From Gemmatimonadota bacterium (lineage in GTDB: Bacteria > Gemmatimonadota > Gemmatimonadetes > Gemmatimonadales > GWC2-71-9): a stretch of DNA of 64,000 nucleotides. The notes under the pieces are model-generated. The model was not told the origin of the DNA and did not search any database. It worked only from the letters and a program-made list of their open reading frames with translations. A program made the position numbers and the translations under genes. Shown one piece after another: positions 1 to 17,550 of this stretch (within the stretch, counting starts at the first letter, position 1; each line of letters starts with the position of its first letter). Location of the stretch: contig JADKJZ010000014.1 of NCBI GenBank assembly GCA_016720805.1, positions 744,001 to 808,000 of the forward strand, in the 5' to 3' direction.

Positions 1-2
1 GC

Positions 3-620
3 CGACGGGTCACGCCGGTGCAGTTCCGGGTCGTGGCGTACGAAGCAAAGAGCGGTGCGACGGTCGTGCTGGACACGCTGCGCCGGTTCGTCTCGCCGAG
101 CGGCGCGGCAGCGCGCGAGAACCTCAGCGGCTGGCTGGAACTCCCGCTCACCGCCGGGACGTGGCAGGTGGCGGTGCGGCTCTCGCAGCACGGCGACACC
201 GTCGGGGCCTTCGGCCTGCAGCGCGGCCTGGTCGTGCCGGAGGCGACGCTCGCGATCAGCGACATCCTCACCGGCGTCGCCAACTCGCCGACGCGCTGGC
301 CCGGCGACGGCGTCGGCTTCCCGCTGAACACCCTCGGCACCTGGCCGAAGGGTGGCACCGTCGAGCTGTACTATCAGGTGCACGGCTTGACGGAGGGCAC
401 ACCCTATCGGACGACGCTGGAGGTTCGCCCGATGTCCGGTCGGACGGAGCGGCTGGTCCGCCTGGTGAGCACCGATCGCGCCACCGGACCGCTGACGCCG
501 ATCCGTCGCAGCCTCGCACTGGGCAAGCTGCCCGCCGGCCGCCACTGGCTCACCGTGACGGTTGAGGAGGGGGGGCGGACGGTCAGCGTGCGCCGGGCGA
601 TCGTGGTGATCGACCCGTGA
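3..620 (+). CDS. 3' part of a GWxTD-like surface protein (partial)
   Basis: Only the C-terminal ~205 residues are inside the window. The frame is open to the left edge, so the GTG at 18 is not a credible start. The visible part has no membrane segment and looks like tandem beta-rich domains, with stretches such as GTVELYYQVHGL and PYRTTLEV. These resemble the C-terminal region of GWxTD-domain proteins common in Gemmatimonadota and relatives. The defining GWxTD motif would lie upstream and is not seen, so the family call is by resemblance only. The gene ends just inside a G-rich hairpin and is followed by mscS. Confidence 0.5.
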   Translation, partial: RRVTPVQFRVVAYEAKSGATVVLDTLRRFVSPSGAAARENLSGWLELPLTAGTWQVAVRLSQHGDTVGAFGLQRGLVVPEATLAISDILTGVANSPTRWPGDGVGFPLNTLGTWPKGGTVELYYQVHGLTEGTPYRTTLEVRPMSGRTERLVRLVSTDRATGPLTPIRRSLALGKLPAGRHWLTVTVEEGGRTVSVRRAIVVIDP

Positions 621-649
621 GGGGGGGGCGCCGTTGACCCGCCCCCCTC
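619..649 (+). terminator. GC hairpin after the GWxTD-like gene
   Basis: GAGGGGGG (619-626) can pair with CCCCCCTC (642-649), starting on the last bases of the stop codon. There is no T-tract. The loop contains the TTGACC -35 box of the next gene, so terminator and promoter overlap physically. Confidence 0.45.
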
Positions 650-662
650 GGGTGGACAAGTT
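634..662 (+). promoter_or_regulatory. Sigma-70-like promoter for mscS, probably leaderless
   Basis: TTGACC (634-639), a 17-nt spacer, then CAAGTT (657-662). The -10 box ends 6 nt before the ATG at 669, so a start site 6-7 nt downstream would fall on the start codon. No Shine-Dalgarno sequence fits in that gap. Confidence 0.5.
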
Positions 663-668
663 GCCGGG

Positions 669-1625
669 ATGAATCGGCTCGTCCCCACTGTCCTCTTCGA
701 CCTGATGGCCTCGGTCGAACGCGTGCTGTCGCTCTTCGGCGTCAAGCTGGAGGAGTTCCGCGCCGCTGGCGTGAAGGTGCTGCTCCTCTGGGTGGCGGCC
801 TTCATCGCGTGGCGCGTCGTGCTCGTCGTCGCCGACCGGATCGTCATCGCGGCCGACGACGGCGACGACACCCGCCTCTCGTCGCACGAGAAGCGCGCGC
901 AGACGATCGCCGAACTGTTGCGCGGCGTGGGGAAGATCGTGATCGTCCTGTTCACGATCGTGCTGACGCTGAATCAGTTCATCGACATCACCCCGTTGCT
1001 CGGCGGGGCCGGCATCCTCGCCCTTGCCGTCTCCTTCGGGTCGCAATCGCTGGTCAAGGACGTCATCAGCGGTTTCTTCATCCTGGTCGAGAACCAGTTC
1101 GCCGTCGGCGACGTGATCGAGGTGGCGGCGAAGACCGGCACGGTCGAGAAGATGACGCTGCGGGTGGTGATGCTGCGCGACATGGAGGGGACGCTGCACA
1201 TCGTCCCCAACGGGCAGATCACGACGGTGAGCAACCGGACCCGCGGCTGGTCGCGCGCCGTGGTCGACATCGGCGTCGCCTACGACGCCGATGTCGACGC
1301 GGTGCTCGCGATCCTCCGCGACGAGGCGAAGCGATTCGGCGAGTCCGACACCTGGGTGCCGAAGCTCGACGGGATGCCCGAGGTGGTGGGCGTGCAATCG
1401 CTGGGTGACAACGCGGTGACGATCCGCGTCCTGCTTCGCACCCAGCCCGGCAACCAATGGGAGGCGGGGCGGGAATTCCGGCGCCTCGCCAAGATCCGTC
1501 TCGATCGCGAAGGGGTGGAGATTCCCTTCCCGCAGCGGACCGTCCATGTCCGCCACCATGGCGCGGCGCCGGATGATCCGGCCACCCGCGCTGCGATCAC
1601 CGATGCCGCCGCGGGGGGCGCGTGA
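669..1625 (+). CDS. MscS-family mechanosensitive ion channel
   Basis: A 318-residue small-conductance mechanosensitive channel homologue of the inner membrane, expected to release solutes on hypo-osmotic shock. Hydrophobic helices lie near residues 36-60 and 88-106. A Gly/Ala-rich pore helix with the family pattern GAGILALAVSFGSQSLVKD lies near 113-131. It is followed by the cytoplasmic beta domain (FAVGDVIEV near 144) and an alpha/beta C-terminal vestibule domain. The length fits the family. The ATG at 669 is preceded by a promoter rather than an RBS. The stop overlaps the GTG start of cysS (GTGA), so the two are probably co-transcribed. Confidence 0.9.
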   Translation: MNRLVPTVLFDLMASVERVLSLFGVKLEEFRAAGVKVLLLWVAAFIAWRVVLVVADRIVIAADDGDDTRLSSHEKRAQTIAELLRGVGKIVIVLFTIVLTLNQFIDITPLLGGAGILALAVSFGSQSLVKDVISGFFILVENQFAVGDVIEVAAKTGTVEKMTLRVVMLRDMEGTLHIVPNGQITTVSNRTRGWSRAVVDIGVAYDADVDAVLAILRDEAKRFGESDTWVPKLDGMPEVVGVQSLGDNAVTIRVLLRTQPGNQWEAGREFRRLAKIRLDREGVEIPFPQRTVHVRHHGAAPDDPATRAAITDAAAGGA

Positions 1626-3115
1626 CACTCCGGCTCTACAACACGATGACGCGGTCCGTCGAGGACTTCGTCCCGCTTCAGGCGCCCCACGTCTCGCTCT
1701 ACACCTGCGGGCCGACGGTCTACAACTACGCGCACATCGGCAACTTCCGGACGTTCCTCTTCGAGGACGTGCTGCGCCGCTGGTTGGCAGCATGCGGCTT
1801 CGACGTCTTCCACGTGATGAACCTCACCGACGTCGACGACAAGACGATCCGCGGCGCGGCGGCGGCCGGGGCGTCGCTGGCCGACCATGTGGTGCGCTTC
1901 ATCGACGCCTTCCGCGAGGACTGCGGGTACCTCCGCCTCCTGCCGGCGCATGTCTATCCGCGCGCCACCGAATACGTCGCGCCGATGATCGCGTTGGTGG
2001 AGTCGCTGCTGGCCAAGGGCGTCGCCTACAAGGGTGACGACGGCTCGGTGTACTTCGCGATCGCCCGCTATCCGGCCTACGGCAAGCTCTCGCGGCTCGA
2101 CACGCGCGAGCTGCAGGCGGGCGCCGGTGGTCGCACCCTCGCCGACGAATACGCGAAGGAGGATGCGCGTGACTTCGTCCTCTGGAAGGCCGCACGCGAC
2201 GAAGACGAAGCGGTCGGCGCCGCCTGGGATGCGCCATTCGGCCGCGGTCGGCCAGGGTGGCACCTCGAATGCTCCGCGATGGCGCTCGACCTGATCGGGA
2301 AACAGCTTGGCACCGATGTGCTCGACATCCACGCGGGCGGCATCGACCTCGTCTTCCCGCACCACGAGGATGAGATCGCGCAGAGTTGCGCCCACACCGG
2401 CAAGCCGGACTTCGCGCGCGTCTGGATGCATGGCGAGTTCCTGACGATGGCCGGCACCAAGATGTCGAAGCGCTTCGGCAACATCCTCACGGCCCGCGAC
2501 CTGCGCGAGGAGAAAGTCGACGCCGGCACGGTGCGCCTGCTGCTGGCAACGACCCATTACCGCGCCCCGCTCGACTTCACCGATCAGGCGCTGGATTCGG
2601 CGCGCGAGGGGTCGCGCCGCCTCGGCGCCGTGGCCGCGCGCCTCGCCCAGCTGCCGGCGTCGGCTGGCAGTCCGGCATACGAGGCGGTCGGCGCCACCCT
2701 CGCGGCCGACTTTGCGACCGCCATGAACGACGACCTCAACACCCCGCGCGCGTTGGCGGCGCTGTTCGAGGCCGCGCGGGAAGGGAATCGACTCCTCGAC
2801 GCCGGTGAGCAGCCCGGACCGGCCTTCCGGGCAGCGTGGGCCAAGGCGACGGATGTGCTGCAGGTCCTCCCGACACCGGCGGCGGGGTTCAGCCTGCCGG
2901 CGACCGGAGCCACCAGCGCCGGCGACCTCGAGGAGGCAGTGCCAGCGGATCAGGCGGCCCAGCAGGCGTGGGCGTTGGGTTGGGCGGGGCGTCGGTTGAC
3001 CGCCAAGCAAACCCGAAACTTTGCCGAAGCCGACCGGATTCGCGGGCTCCTGGCGGAGGCGGGCTGGGACGTTCGGGACAACCGGGACGGGACGGCCGAG
3101 GTGCAGCGCCGATAA
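1622..3115 (+). CDS. cysS: Cysteinyl-tRNA synthetase
   Basis: A 497-residue class I aminoacyl-tRNA synthetase that charges tRNA-Cys. Zinc-ligand Cys29 lies in CGPTVYNYAHIGN, whose HIGN (38-41) is the class I HIGH motif. WHLECSAMA and HHEDE supply further active-site zinc ligands. K280MSKR is the KMSKS loop. A DALR-like helical tail follows. The GTG start overlaps the mscS stop, and the first residues (MTLRLYNT) match the usual N-terminus. Length is normal for the family. Confidence 0.97.
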   Translation: MTLRLYNTMTRSVEDFVPLQAPHVSLYTCGPTVYNYAHIGNFRTFLFEDVLRRWLAACGFDVFHVMNLTDVDDKTIRGAAAAGASLADHVVRFIDAFREDCGYLRLLPAHVYPRATEYVAPMIALVESLLAKGVAYKGDDGSVYFAIARYPAYGKLSRLDTRELQAGAGGRTLADEYAKEDARDFVLWKAARDEDEAVGAAWDAPFGRGRPGWHLECSAMALDLIGKQLGTDVLDIHAGGIDLVFPHHEDEIAQSCAHTGKPDFARVWMHGEFLTMAGTKMSKRFGNILTARDLREEKVDAGTVRLLLATTHYRAPLDFTDQALDSAREGSRRLGAVAARLAQLPASAGSPAYEAVGATLAADFATAMNDDLNTPRALAALFEAAREGNRLLDAGEQPGPAFRAAWAKATDVLQVLPTPAAGFSLPATGATSAGDLEEAVPADQAAQQAWALGWAGRRLTAKQTRNFAEADRIRGLLAEAGWDVRDNRDGTAEVQRR

Positions 3116-3122
3116 GGCCCCG

Positions 3123-3151
3123 TTGACGTTGCTTTCCGAGGCAGGTAAGTT
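3123..3151 (+). promoter_or_regulatory. Promoter of the tRNA-tuf-secE operon
   Basis: TTGACG (3123-3128), a 17-nt spacer and TAAGTT (3146-3151) lie just after cysS and about 35 nt before the first tRNA. A run of seven T (3175-3181) after GGCC lies between promoter and tRNA and could be a weak attenuator. Confidence 0.55.
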
Positions 3152-3185
3152 GAGGGTCTGTCGGTCGAACGGCCTTTTTTTGTAG

Positions 3186-3261
3186 GCTGACGTAGCTCAG
3201 TTGGTAGAGCACCCGATTTGTAATCGGGCGGTCGTGGGTTCGATCCCCTCCGTCAGCTCCA
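3186..3261 (+). tRNA. tRNA-Thr (anticodon TGT)
   Basis: Cloverleaf: acceptor GCTGACG (3186-3192) pairs with CGTCAGC (3251-3257), discriminator T3258, and CCA is encoded (3259-3261). The anticodon arm CCCGA/TCGGG holds loop TTTGTAA, giving TGT, which reads ACA. The T-arm contains GGTTCGATCCC. First of four tRNAs ahead of tuf, the order known from E. coli thrU-tyrU-glyT-thrT-tufB. Confidence 0.96.
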
Positions 3262-3284
3262 GCGGCGAGGGTAGGGCAGAAGAC

Positions 3285-3368
3285 GGTGGGGTGGCCGAGT
3301 GGCTAATGGCAGCAGACTGTAAATCTGCCGGGCTACGCCCTACGTAGGTTCGAATCCTACCCCCACCA
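3285..3368 (+). tRNA. tRNA-Tyr (anticodon GTA)
   Basis: Acceptor GGTGGGG (3285-3291) pairs with CCCCACC (3361-3367), discriminator A3368. The anticodon arm GCAGA/TCTGC has loop CTGTAAA, giving GTA. A long variable arm marks a type II tRNA, as expected for bacterial tRNA-Tyr. CCA is not encoded. Confidence 0.96.
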
Positions 3369-3402
3369 TGTGGTACCGAAGTCGGCGTACGGATGACCCG
3401 AT

Positions 3403-3475
3403 GCGGGTGTAGCTCAGTTGGTAGAGCATCAGCCTTCCAAGCTGAGGGTCGCGGGTTCGAGTCCCGTCGCCCGCT
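3403..3475 (+). tRNA. tRNA-Gly (anticodon TCC)
   Basis: Acceptor GCGGGTG (3403-3409) pairs with CGCCCGC (3468-3474) with one G-U pair; discriminator T3475. The anticodon arm TCAGC/GCTGA has loop CTTCCAA, giving TCC, which reads GGA. CCA is not encoded. Confidence 0.95.
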
Positions 3476-3476
3476 T

Positions 3477-3549
3477 GCTCACGTAGCTCAGTTGGCAGAG
3501 CACATCCTTGGTAAGGATGAGGTCACCGGTTCGATCCCGGTCGTGAGCT
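3477..3549 (+). tRNA. tRNA-Thr (anticodon GGT)
   Basis: Acceptor GCTCACG (3477-3483) pairs with CGTGAGC (3542-3548); discriminator T3549. The anticodon arm CATCC/GGATG has loop TTGGTAA, giving GGT. It begins one base after tRNA-Gly, so the two must be cut from one precursor. CCA is not encoded. Confidence 0.95.
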
Positions 3550-3600
3550 CTGAGTGACCGTCGAGCCACGAGGGTTCGGGCGGACAATACGGCAGGACGG

Positions 3601-3630
3601 GGCGTGCCAAGTGGACGCCCAAGGCACGCC
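3601..3630 (+). promoter_or_regulatory. Inverted repeat in the tRNA-tuf spacer
   Basis: GGCGTGCC (3601-3608) and GGCACGCC (3623-3630) form an 8-bp stem with a 14-nt loop. It may help processing between the tRNAs and the tuf message. The rest of 3550-3717 shows no gene or clear promoter. Confidence 0.35.
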
Positions 3631-3720
3631 GGGCAGGCGGGGCGAGGTTCCCGCGCCCGGCGCGTCGTGTCAGGGCGAAGCAGGCAGGTCGCCGCGATTC
3701 GCGCGAAGGCAGTTGTTGTA

Positions 3721-3791
3721 GGGGCGCAGCATGTCGTGCCCCCCACGTGCGGTTTGCAGGACGGATTGGAGGGGCGCAGCATGCTGCGCCC
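3721..3791 (+). repeat. Two GCATGC-type palindromic repeats in the tuf1 leader
   Basis: The first unit (3721-3744) is imperfect: its left arm reads GGGGCGCAGCATG but its right arm reads GTCGTGCCCC, so it looks like a hybrid of two variants. The second (3772-3791) is the perfect 20-mer GGGCGCAGCATGCTGCGCCC. The same pair, with one C fewer in the first unit, precedes tuf2 at 20819-20888. Confidence 0.7.
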
Positions 3792-3831
3792 ATACTGGCG
3801 AAGACCACCACGCTGTAGCGGAGATCGGGAC

Positions 3832-5032
<1,201 letters not shown>

Positions 5033-5048
5033 GCTGCAGGGGCCCGCA

Positions 5049-5091
5049 GGGCGCCGCATGGGCAGCCATACGGGCGCCGGATGCGGCGCCC
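5049..5091 (+). repeat. Split GC palindrome between tuf1 and secE
   Basis: GGGCGCCGCAT (5049-5059) and its exact complement ATGCGGCGCCC (5081-5091) are separated by 21 nt that contain a second GGGCGCCG. It looks like a relative of the GCATGC palindromes opened by a short insertion, or two overlapping units. A stem-loop here could separate the tuf and secE-nusG messages. Confidence 0.5.
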
Positions 5092-5118
5092 GCGAGCAGG
5101 CCCAGGCACGGAGTAGCA

Positions 5119-5358
5119 ATGACGGATCAGGACACGCAGGTCGCGACGGTCTCGACAGGAAAGCTGGCTTCGGCTCAGGGATTCCTGCTCGACACCCGCG
5201 CCGAGATGGACAAGGTCAGCTGGCCGCCGAAGGACGAGCTCGTCAAGGCGACGCGCGCCGTCCTCATCGGCGCCGCCATCTTCGGCGTCGTGCTCGGTCT
5301 GGTGGACTGGCTGCTCCAGAAGCTCCTCGTTGACGGCGTTGCCGCGCTGGCCCGATGA
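5119..5358 (+). CDS. secE: Preprotein translocase subunit SecE
   Basis: A 79-residue single-span subunit of the SecYEG channel. The amphipathic segment with the SecE signature (AEMDKVSWPPKDEL) lies at about residues 28-41, followed by one transmembrane helix near 48-66. The length is that of the short SecE form. Its stop overlaps nusG (ATGA), the usual secE-nusG pairing. The spacer from tuf holds no rpmG or tRNA-Trp, which many genomes have here. Confidence 0.94.
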   Translation: MTDQDTQVATVSTGKLASAQGFLLDTRAEMDKVSWPPKDELVKATRAVLIGAAIFGVVLGLVDWLLQKLLVDGVAALAR

Positions 5359-5912
5359 GCGACACCGAAGTGACGTATCGCTGGTACGCGATCCAGACGA
5401 CCGCGGGCCACGAGAACAAGGTCCGCATGCTGCTCGAACAGCGCATCAAGGACGACCCGCGGCCCGAAGGGCAGAAGCTGGTCGCCCGGGCGCTGGTGCC
5501 GACGCAGGAAGTGGTCGAGATCAAGAACGGCAAGAAGGTCACGGTCGAGCGGAAGCTCTATCCGGGCTATGTGATCGTGCAGATGGGGCTGAGCCAGGAA
5601 GCGCAGCACGTCGTGAACTCGATCCAGGGCGTGATCAAGTTCGTCGGGACCGGCAAGGCGCCATTGGCGCTCCGCGATGACGAAGTGAAGCGACTCCTCG
5701 GCATGGCCGAGCCGGAAGCCGAGTCCGCCCCGAAGGAGGAGATTCCCTTCCTCGTCGGGCAGGCCGTCGAAATCACGGAAGGACCGTTCTCGGACTTCTC
5801 CGGCGTCGTCGAGGATGTGCTCGCCGACAAGGGGAAGGTCAAGGTGTCGGTGTCGCTCTTCGGGCGGCCGACGACGGTGGAGCTGGATTATTTGCAGCTT
5901 CGGGGTCACTAG
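5355..5912 (+). CDS. nusG: Transcription termination/antitermination factor NusG
   Basis: A 185-residue NusG with an N-terminal NGN domain (YRWYAIQTTAGHE at about 9; the RNAP-binding region LYPGYVIVQM near 74) and a C-terminal KOW domain (GQAVEITEGPFSDFSGVVEDV near 135). It binds RNA polymerase and couples it to Rho or to ribosomal S10. It starts inside the secE stop and precedes the L11-L1 leader. Confidence 0.97.
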   Translation: MSDTEVTYRWYAIQTTAGHENKVRMLLEQRIKDDPRPEGQKLVARALVPTQEVVEIKNGKKVTVERKLYPGYVIVQMGLSQEAQHVVNSIQGVIKFVGTGKAPLALRDDEVKRLLGMAEPEAESAPKEEIPFLVGQAVEITEGPFSDFSGVVEDVLADKGKVKVSVSLFGRPTTVELDYLQLRGH

Positions 5913-5945
5913 CAGGAATCGATCATCGACGGATGAGGTAGGACC

Positions 5946-6049
5946 GGAGAGCTCCGCTCTCCCCCGGCGACCGCCCCGGGTCAAACGGCGGCAGGTCCAG
6001 CGATGACCGCTGGTCCGTCATTCGGTGTCCCGCGCAGCCAGCGGGCACC
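5946..6049 (+). promoter_or_regulatory. Structured leader of the L11 operon
   Basis: Three stem-loops fit in the nusG-rplK gap: GGAGAGC/GCTCTCC (5946-5962), CCAGCG/CGCTGG (5997-6013) and GGTGtCCCGC/GCGGGcACC (6024-6049). The last lies close to the rplK RBS (AGGAG). In other bacteria L1 represses this operon by binding its leader; whether one of these hairpins is the L1 site is not shown. Confidence 0.4.
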
Positions 6050-6063
6050 GTTACAGGAGTAAC

Positions 6064-6489
6064 ATGGCCAAGAAGATCACAGCCATGGTGAAGCTGCAGT
6101 GTCCGGCTGGCGCGGCGAATCCCGCACCTCCGGTCGGCACGGCGCTTGGCCCGCACGGGGTCAACATCATGGAATTCTGCAAGCAGTTCAACGCGCGCAC
6201 CCAGGCGCAGTCGGGAATGGTGATTCCCGTGGTCGTGACGATCTTCGGTGATCGCACGTTCACGTTCATCACCAAGACCCCGCCTGCGCCGAACCTCCTG
6301 CTGAAGGAAGCCGGAGTGGAGAAGGGCAGCGCCGCGCCGAACCGCACCAAGATCGGGAAGGTGACCTCCGCGCAGGTGCGGAAGATCGCCGAGATCAAGA
6401 TGGTCGACCTGAACGCCTCCGACATCGATTCCGCGATGCGCATGATCGCCGGGACCGCACGGTCGATGGGGCTGGAGGTCATCGACTGA
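6064..6489 (+). CDS. rplK: 50S ribosomal protein L11
   Basis: 141 residues, full length. The N-terminal domain starts AKKITAMVKLQCPAG and the rRNA-binding C-terminal domain ends TARSMGLEVID. L11 forms the GTPase-associated stalk base with 23S rRNA and is the thiostrepton-site protein. The ATG at 6064 follows a good AGGAG and is preferred over upstream in-frame codons. The stop overlaps rplA (TGATG). Confidence 0.97.
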   Translation: MAKKITAMVKLQCPAGAANPAPPVGTALGPHGVNIMEFCKQFNARTQAQSGMVIPVVVTIFGDRTFTFITKTPPAPNLLLKEAGVEKGSAAPNRTKIGKVTSAQVRKIAEIKMVDLNASDIDSAMRMIAGTARSMGLEVID

Positions 6490-7178
6490 TGGCGACCCAG
6501 GGCAAGAAGTATCGCGCTGCCGTGGCCAAGGTCGACACCACCCGGATGCATTCGACGTCCGAGGCGGTGGACCTCGTCAAGCAGACCACGTACGCCAAGT
6601 TCGACGCGACGGTGGACGTCGCCGTCCGGCTCGGAGTGGATCCGCGTCACGCTGACCAGGTGGTCCGCGGCACGGTGATCCTCCCGCACGGCACCGGCAA
6701 GACGGTTCGCGTGCTCGTCGTCGCCCAGGGCGACCGGGCCAAGGACGCCGAGGCGGCGGGTGCCGACTTCGTCGGGCTCGAGTATCTGGCCAAGCTGAAG
6801 GAAGGCTGGCTGGAGTGCGACGTCATCGTCGCCACGCCGGACGTCATGGGGCAGCTGGGCGCGCTCGGCCGGATCCTCGGTCCGCGCGGCCTGATGCCGA
6901 ATCCGAAGGCGGGCACCGTCACGATGGACGTGGCGAAGGCCGTCAAGGAGATCAAGGCGGGCAAGATCGAGTTCCGCGTCGACAAGACGGGGAACGTCCA
7001 TGCTCCGATCGGCAAGGTCTCGTTCTCCGGCGAACAGCTGGCGGCGAACCTCGACGCATTCATGGAGACCATCGTGAAGGCCAAGCCGTCGGCCGCCAAG
7101 GGGACCTATGTCCGCTCGGCGACCGTCAGCGCGACGATGGGCCCCGGCATCAAGCTCGACACCGCGGGGTACCGATGA
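6489..7178 (+). CDS. rplA: 50S ribosomal protein L1
   Basis: 229 residues, the normal bacterial L1 length. Family landmarks are LGPRGLMPNPKAGTV near residue 132 and the closing SATVSATMGPGIKLD. L1 builds the mobile L1 stalk at the E site and in many bacteria represses its own operon. It overlaps rplK by one base and rplJ by four. Confidence 0.97.
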   Translation: MATQGKKYRAAVAKVDTTRMHSTSEAVDLVKQTTYAKFDATVDVAVRLGVDPRHADQVVRGTVILPHGTGKTVRVLVVAQGDRAKDAEAAGADFVGLEYLAKLKEGWLECDVIVATPDVMGQLGALGRILGPRGLMPNPKAGTVTMDVAKAVKEIKAGKIEFRVDKTGNVHAPIGKVSFSGEQLAANLDAFMETIVKAKPSAAKGTYVRSATVSATMGPGIKLDTAGYR

Positions 7179-7672
7179 GCAAGATTGAACGGCATGCGGA
7201 AGTCGCCATGCTGACCGAGGCCATCAAGGCCTCCCCGACGCTCTTCGTCACCGACTTCAGCGGCCTCAACGTGCTGAAGATGACGGAGTTCCGCCGGCGC
7301 CTCCGGGCAGCGGGTGGACAGTACGTCGTGGTGAAGAACACGCTGGCCCAGCGGGCGCTGGCCGCGAACAGCATCGCGGATCTCGACAGTCACCTGACCG
7401 GCAACACCGGCCTCGTCTTCGCAGGCGGGGATCCGATGGCGGCGGCCAAGGTGATCGGCGAGTTCGCCAAGGAACACGAGAAGCCGACCGTGAAGGCCGG
7501 GTGGGTCGACGGCAAGGCCGTTGCCCCGGCGTACGTGAAGCGTCTCGGCGAGATCCCCCCGCGGGAGGTGCTGCTCGGCCAGTTTGCCGGCGCGCTCAAC
7601 GGAGTCCTCTATCAGGTGGTCGGTGCGCTCGAGGCGCTCCGCGAACAGCGTTCGGCCAGCTCGGCCGCGTAA
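7175..7672 (+). CDS. rplJ: 50S ribosomal protein L10
   Basis: 165 residues. The N-terminal rRNA-binding domain (FVTDFSGLNVLKMTEFRRRL near 23) is followed by the C-terminal helix that anchors L7/L12 dimers. The ATG is fixed by the ATGA overlap with rplA, so there is no room for the separate L10 leader seen in E. coli. Any autoregulation must act inside rplA or via read-through. Confidence 0.96.
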   Translation: MSKIERHAEVAMLTEAIKASPTLFVTDFSGLNVLKMTEFRRRLRAAGGQYVVVKNTLAQRALAANSIADLDSHLTGNTGLVFAGGDPMAAAKVIGEFAKEHEKPTVKAGWVDGKAVAPAYVKRLGEIPPREVLLGQFAGALNGVLYQVVGALEALREQRSASSAA

Positions 7673-7690
7673 CATACGGGAGATACAATC

Positions 7691-8068
7691 ATGGCGACTA
7701 TGCTCAGCAACGACGAAATCATCGACGCGATCGGCAACAAGACCGTGCTCGAACTGGCCGACTTGATCGAGGCCTTCACCACGAAGTTCAACGTCTCCAT
7801 CGCGGCCGCTCCGGCGGCGGGTGGCGGCGGCGCGGCCGCGGCCGTGGTCGAGGAGCAGACGGAGTTCGCCGTCATCCTCAAGGCGGGTGGCGAGAAGAAG
7901 ATCAACGTGATCAAGGTCGTCCGCGAGATCACCTCGCTCGGCCTGAAGGAAGCCAAGGACCTGGTCGATGGCGCGCCGAGCACCGTGAAGGACGGCGTCT
8001 CCAAGGCCGAGGCCGAGGAAATGAAGAAGCGGCTTGAGGAGCAGGGCGCGAGCGTCGAGCTGAAGTGA
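7691..8068 (+). CDS. rplL: 50S ribosomal protein L7/L12
   Basis: 125 residues. The N-terminal dimerisation helices (LSNDEIIDAIGNKTVLELADLI) are joined by an Ala/Gly-rich hinge (AAAPAAGGGGAAAAVV, about 36-55) to a C-terminal domain (KINVIKVVREIT and LGLKEAKDLVDGAP) that recruits translational GTPases. It is followed by a structured 190-bp spacer before rpoB. Confidence 0.97.
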   Translation: MATMLSNDEIIDAIGNKTVLELADLIEAFTTKFNVSIAAAPAAGGGGAAAAVVEEQTEFAVILKAGGEKKINVIKVVREITSLGLKEAKDLVDGAPSTVKDGVSKAEAEEMKKRLEEQGASVELK

Positions 8069-8088
8069 CCCGTGAAGCGGGACGTCCC

Positions 8089-8233
8089 GGGCCGGTGGCA
8101 TCCGCTGCCGGCCCCGGGGCCTTCCGACTTCTCCACGGTCACTCTCAGTGAGACGCGATGCCGACTGAACGCGAACTCGAGTTCTGCATGACGACAGTGC
8201 CAGCCCCCGCCCAGCGCGGGGGCTTCGGCACTG
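8089..8233 (+). promoter_or_regulatory. Two strong stem-loops between rplL and rpoB
   Basis: GGGCCGG (8089-8095) pairs with CCGGCCC (8108-8114). A second, longer hairpin has outer stem CAGTGCC/GGCACTG (8195-8201, 8227-8233) and inner stem CCCCCGC/GCGGGGG (8204-8210, 8216-8222). No T-tract follows. In E. coli this interval holds a partial terminator and an RNase III site that lower rpoBC relative to ribosomal protein expression; the same role is likely here. Confidence 0.55.
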
Positions 8234-8260
8234 CCGTGGCCATTTGCACGGGATGGGGCG

Positions 8261-12733
<4,473 letters not shown>

Positions 12734-12736
12734 CCA

Positions 12737-17293
<4,557 letters not shown>

Positions 17294-17300
17294 ACAGCTG

Positions 17301-17436
17301 GTGACCAGTGACCAGTGACCAGTGACGAGTAACCAGTGAGCGGCGATCGGGAACACCCCGGTCGCCGTTTCACTGTGTAACCGCCACGGTGCGGTCTCCC
17401 CTGGTCACGGGTCACGGGTCACTGGTCACTGGTCAC
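17301..17436. repeat. Heptamer array site A (GTGACCA family), inverted arms
   Basis: Left arm 17301-17342: six consecutive 7-mers of GTGACCA and close variants. Right arm 17402-17436: five 7-mers TGGTCAC or GGGTCAC, the reverse complement. Between them sit the rpoC terminator and about 30 bp of further sequence. The arms could pair into a long stem with the terminator nested inside. Confidence 0.85.
17341..17372 (+). terminator. rpoBC terminator
   Basis: CGGCGATCGGG (17341-17351) pairs with CCCGGTCGCCG (17357-17367) with one G-U pair and a 5-nt loop, followed by GTTTC. It sits between the two heptamer arms of site A. Confidence 0.65.
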
Positions 17437-17452
17437 ACCGTATCCCGCTCCC

Positions 17453-17481
17453 TTGACCGGGTTGCAGTTCCCCCGTATCTT
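17453..17481 (+). promoter_or_regulatory. Promoter of the str operon
   Basis: TTGACC (17453-17458), a 17-nt spacer and TATCTT (17476-17481), about 70 bp before rpsL. The leader then has CCC AAAA GGGG followed by T-rich sequence (17493-17518), which could act as an attenuator. This is the best sigma-70 match in the window. Confidence 0.65.
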
Positions 17482-17550
17482 GTGGATCTGTCGCCCAAAA
17501 GGGGTCTTTTCTCCTTTTCGGCCAAACGATGAACGCACGACCGGAATCCG

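Noticed and set aside
5033..5118. tRNA-Trp or rpmG between tuf and secE, as in many genomes
   Set aside because: No cloverleaf or L33-like frame fits in the 86-bp gap, which is occupied by the split palindrome.
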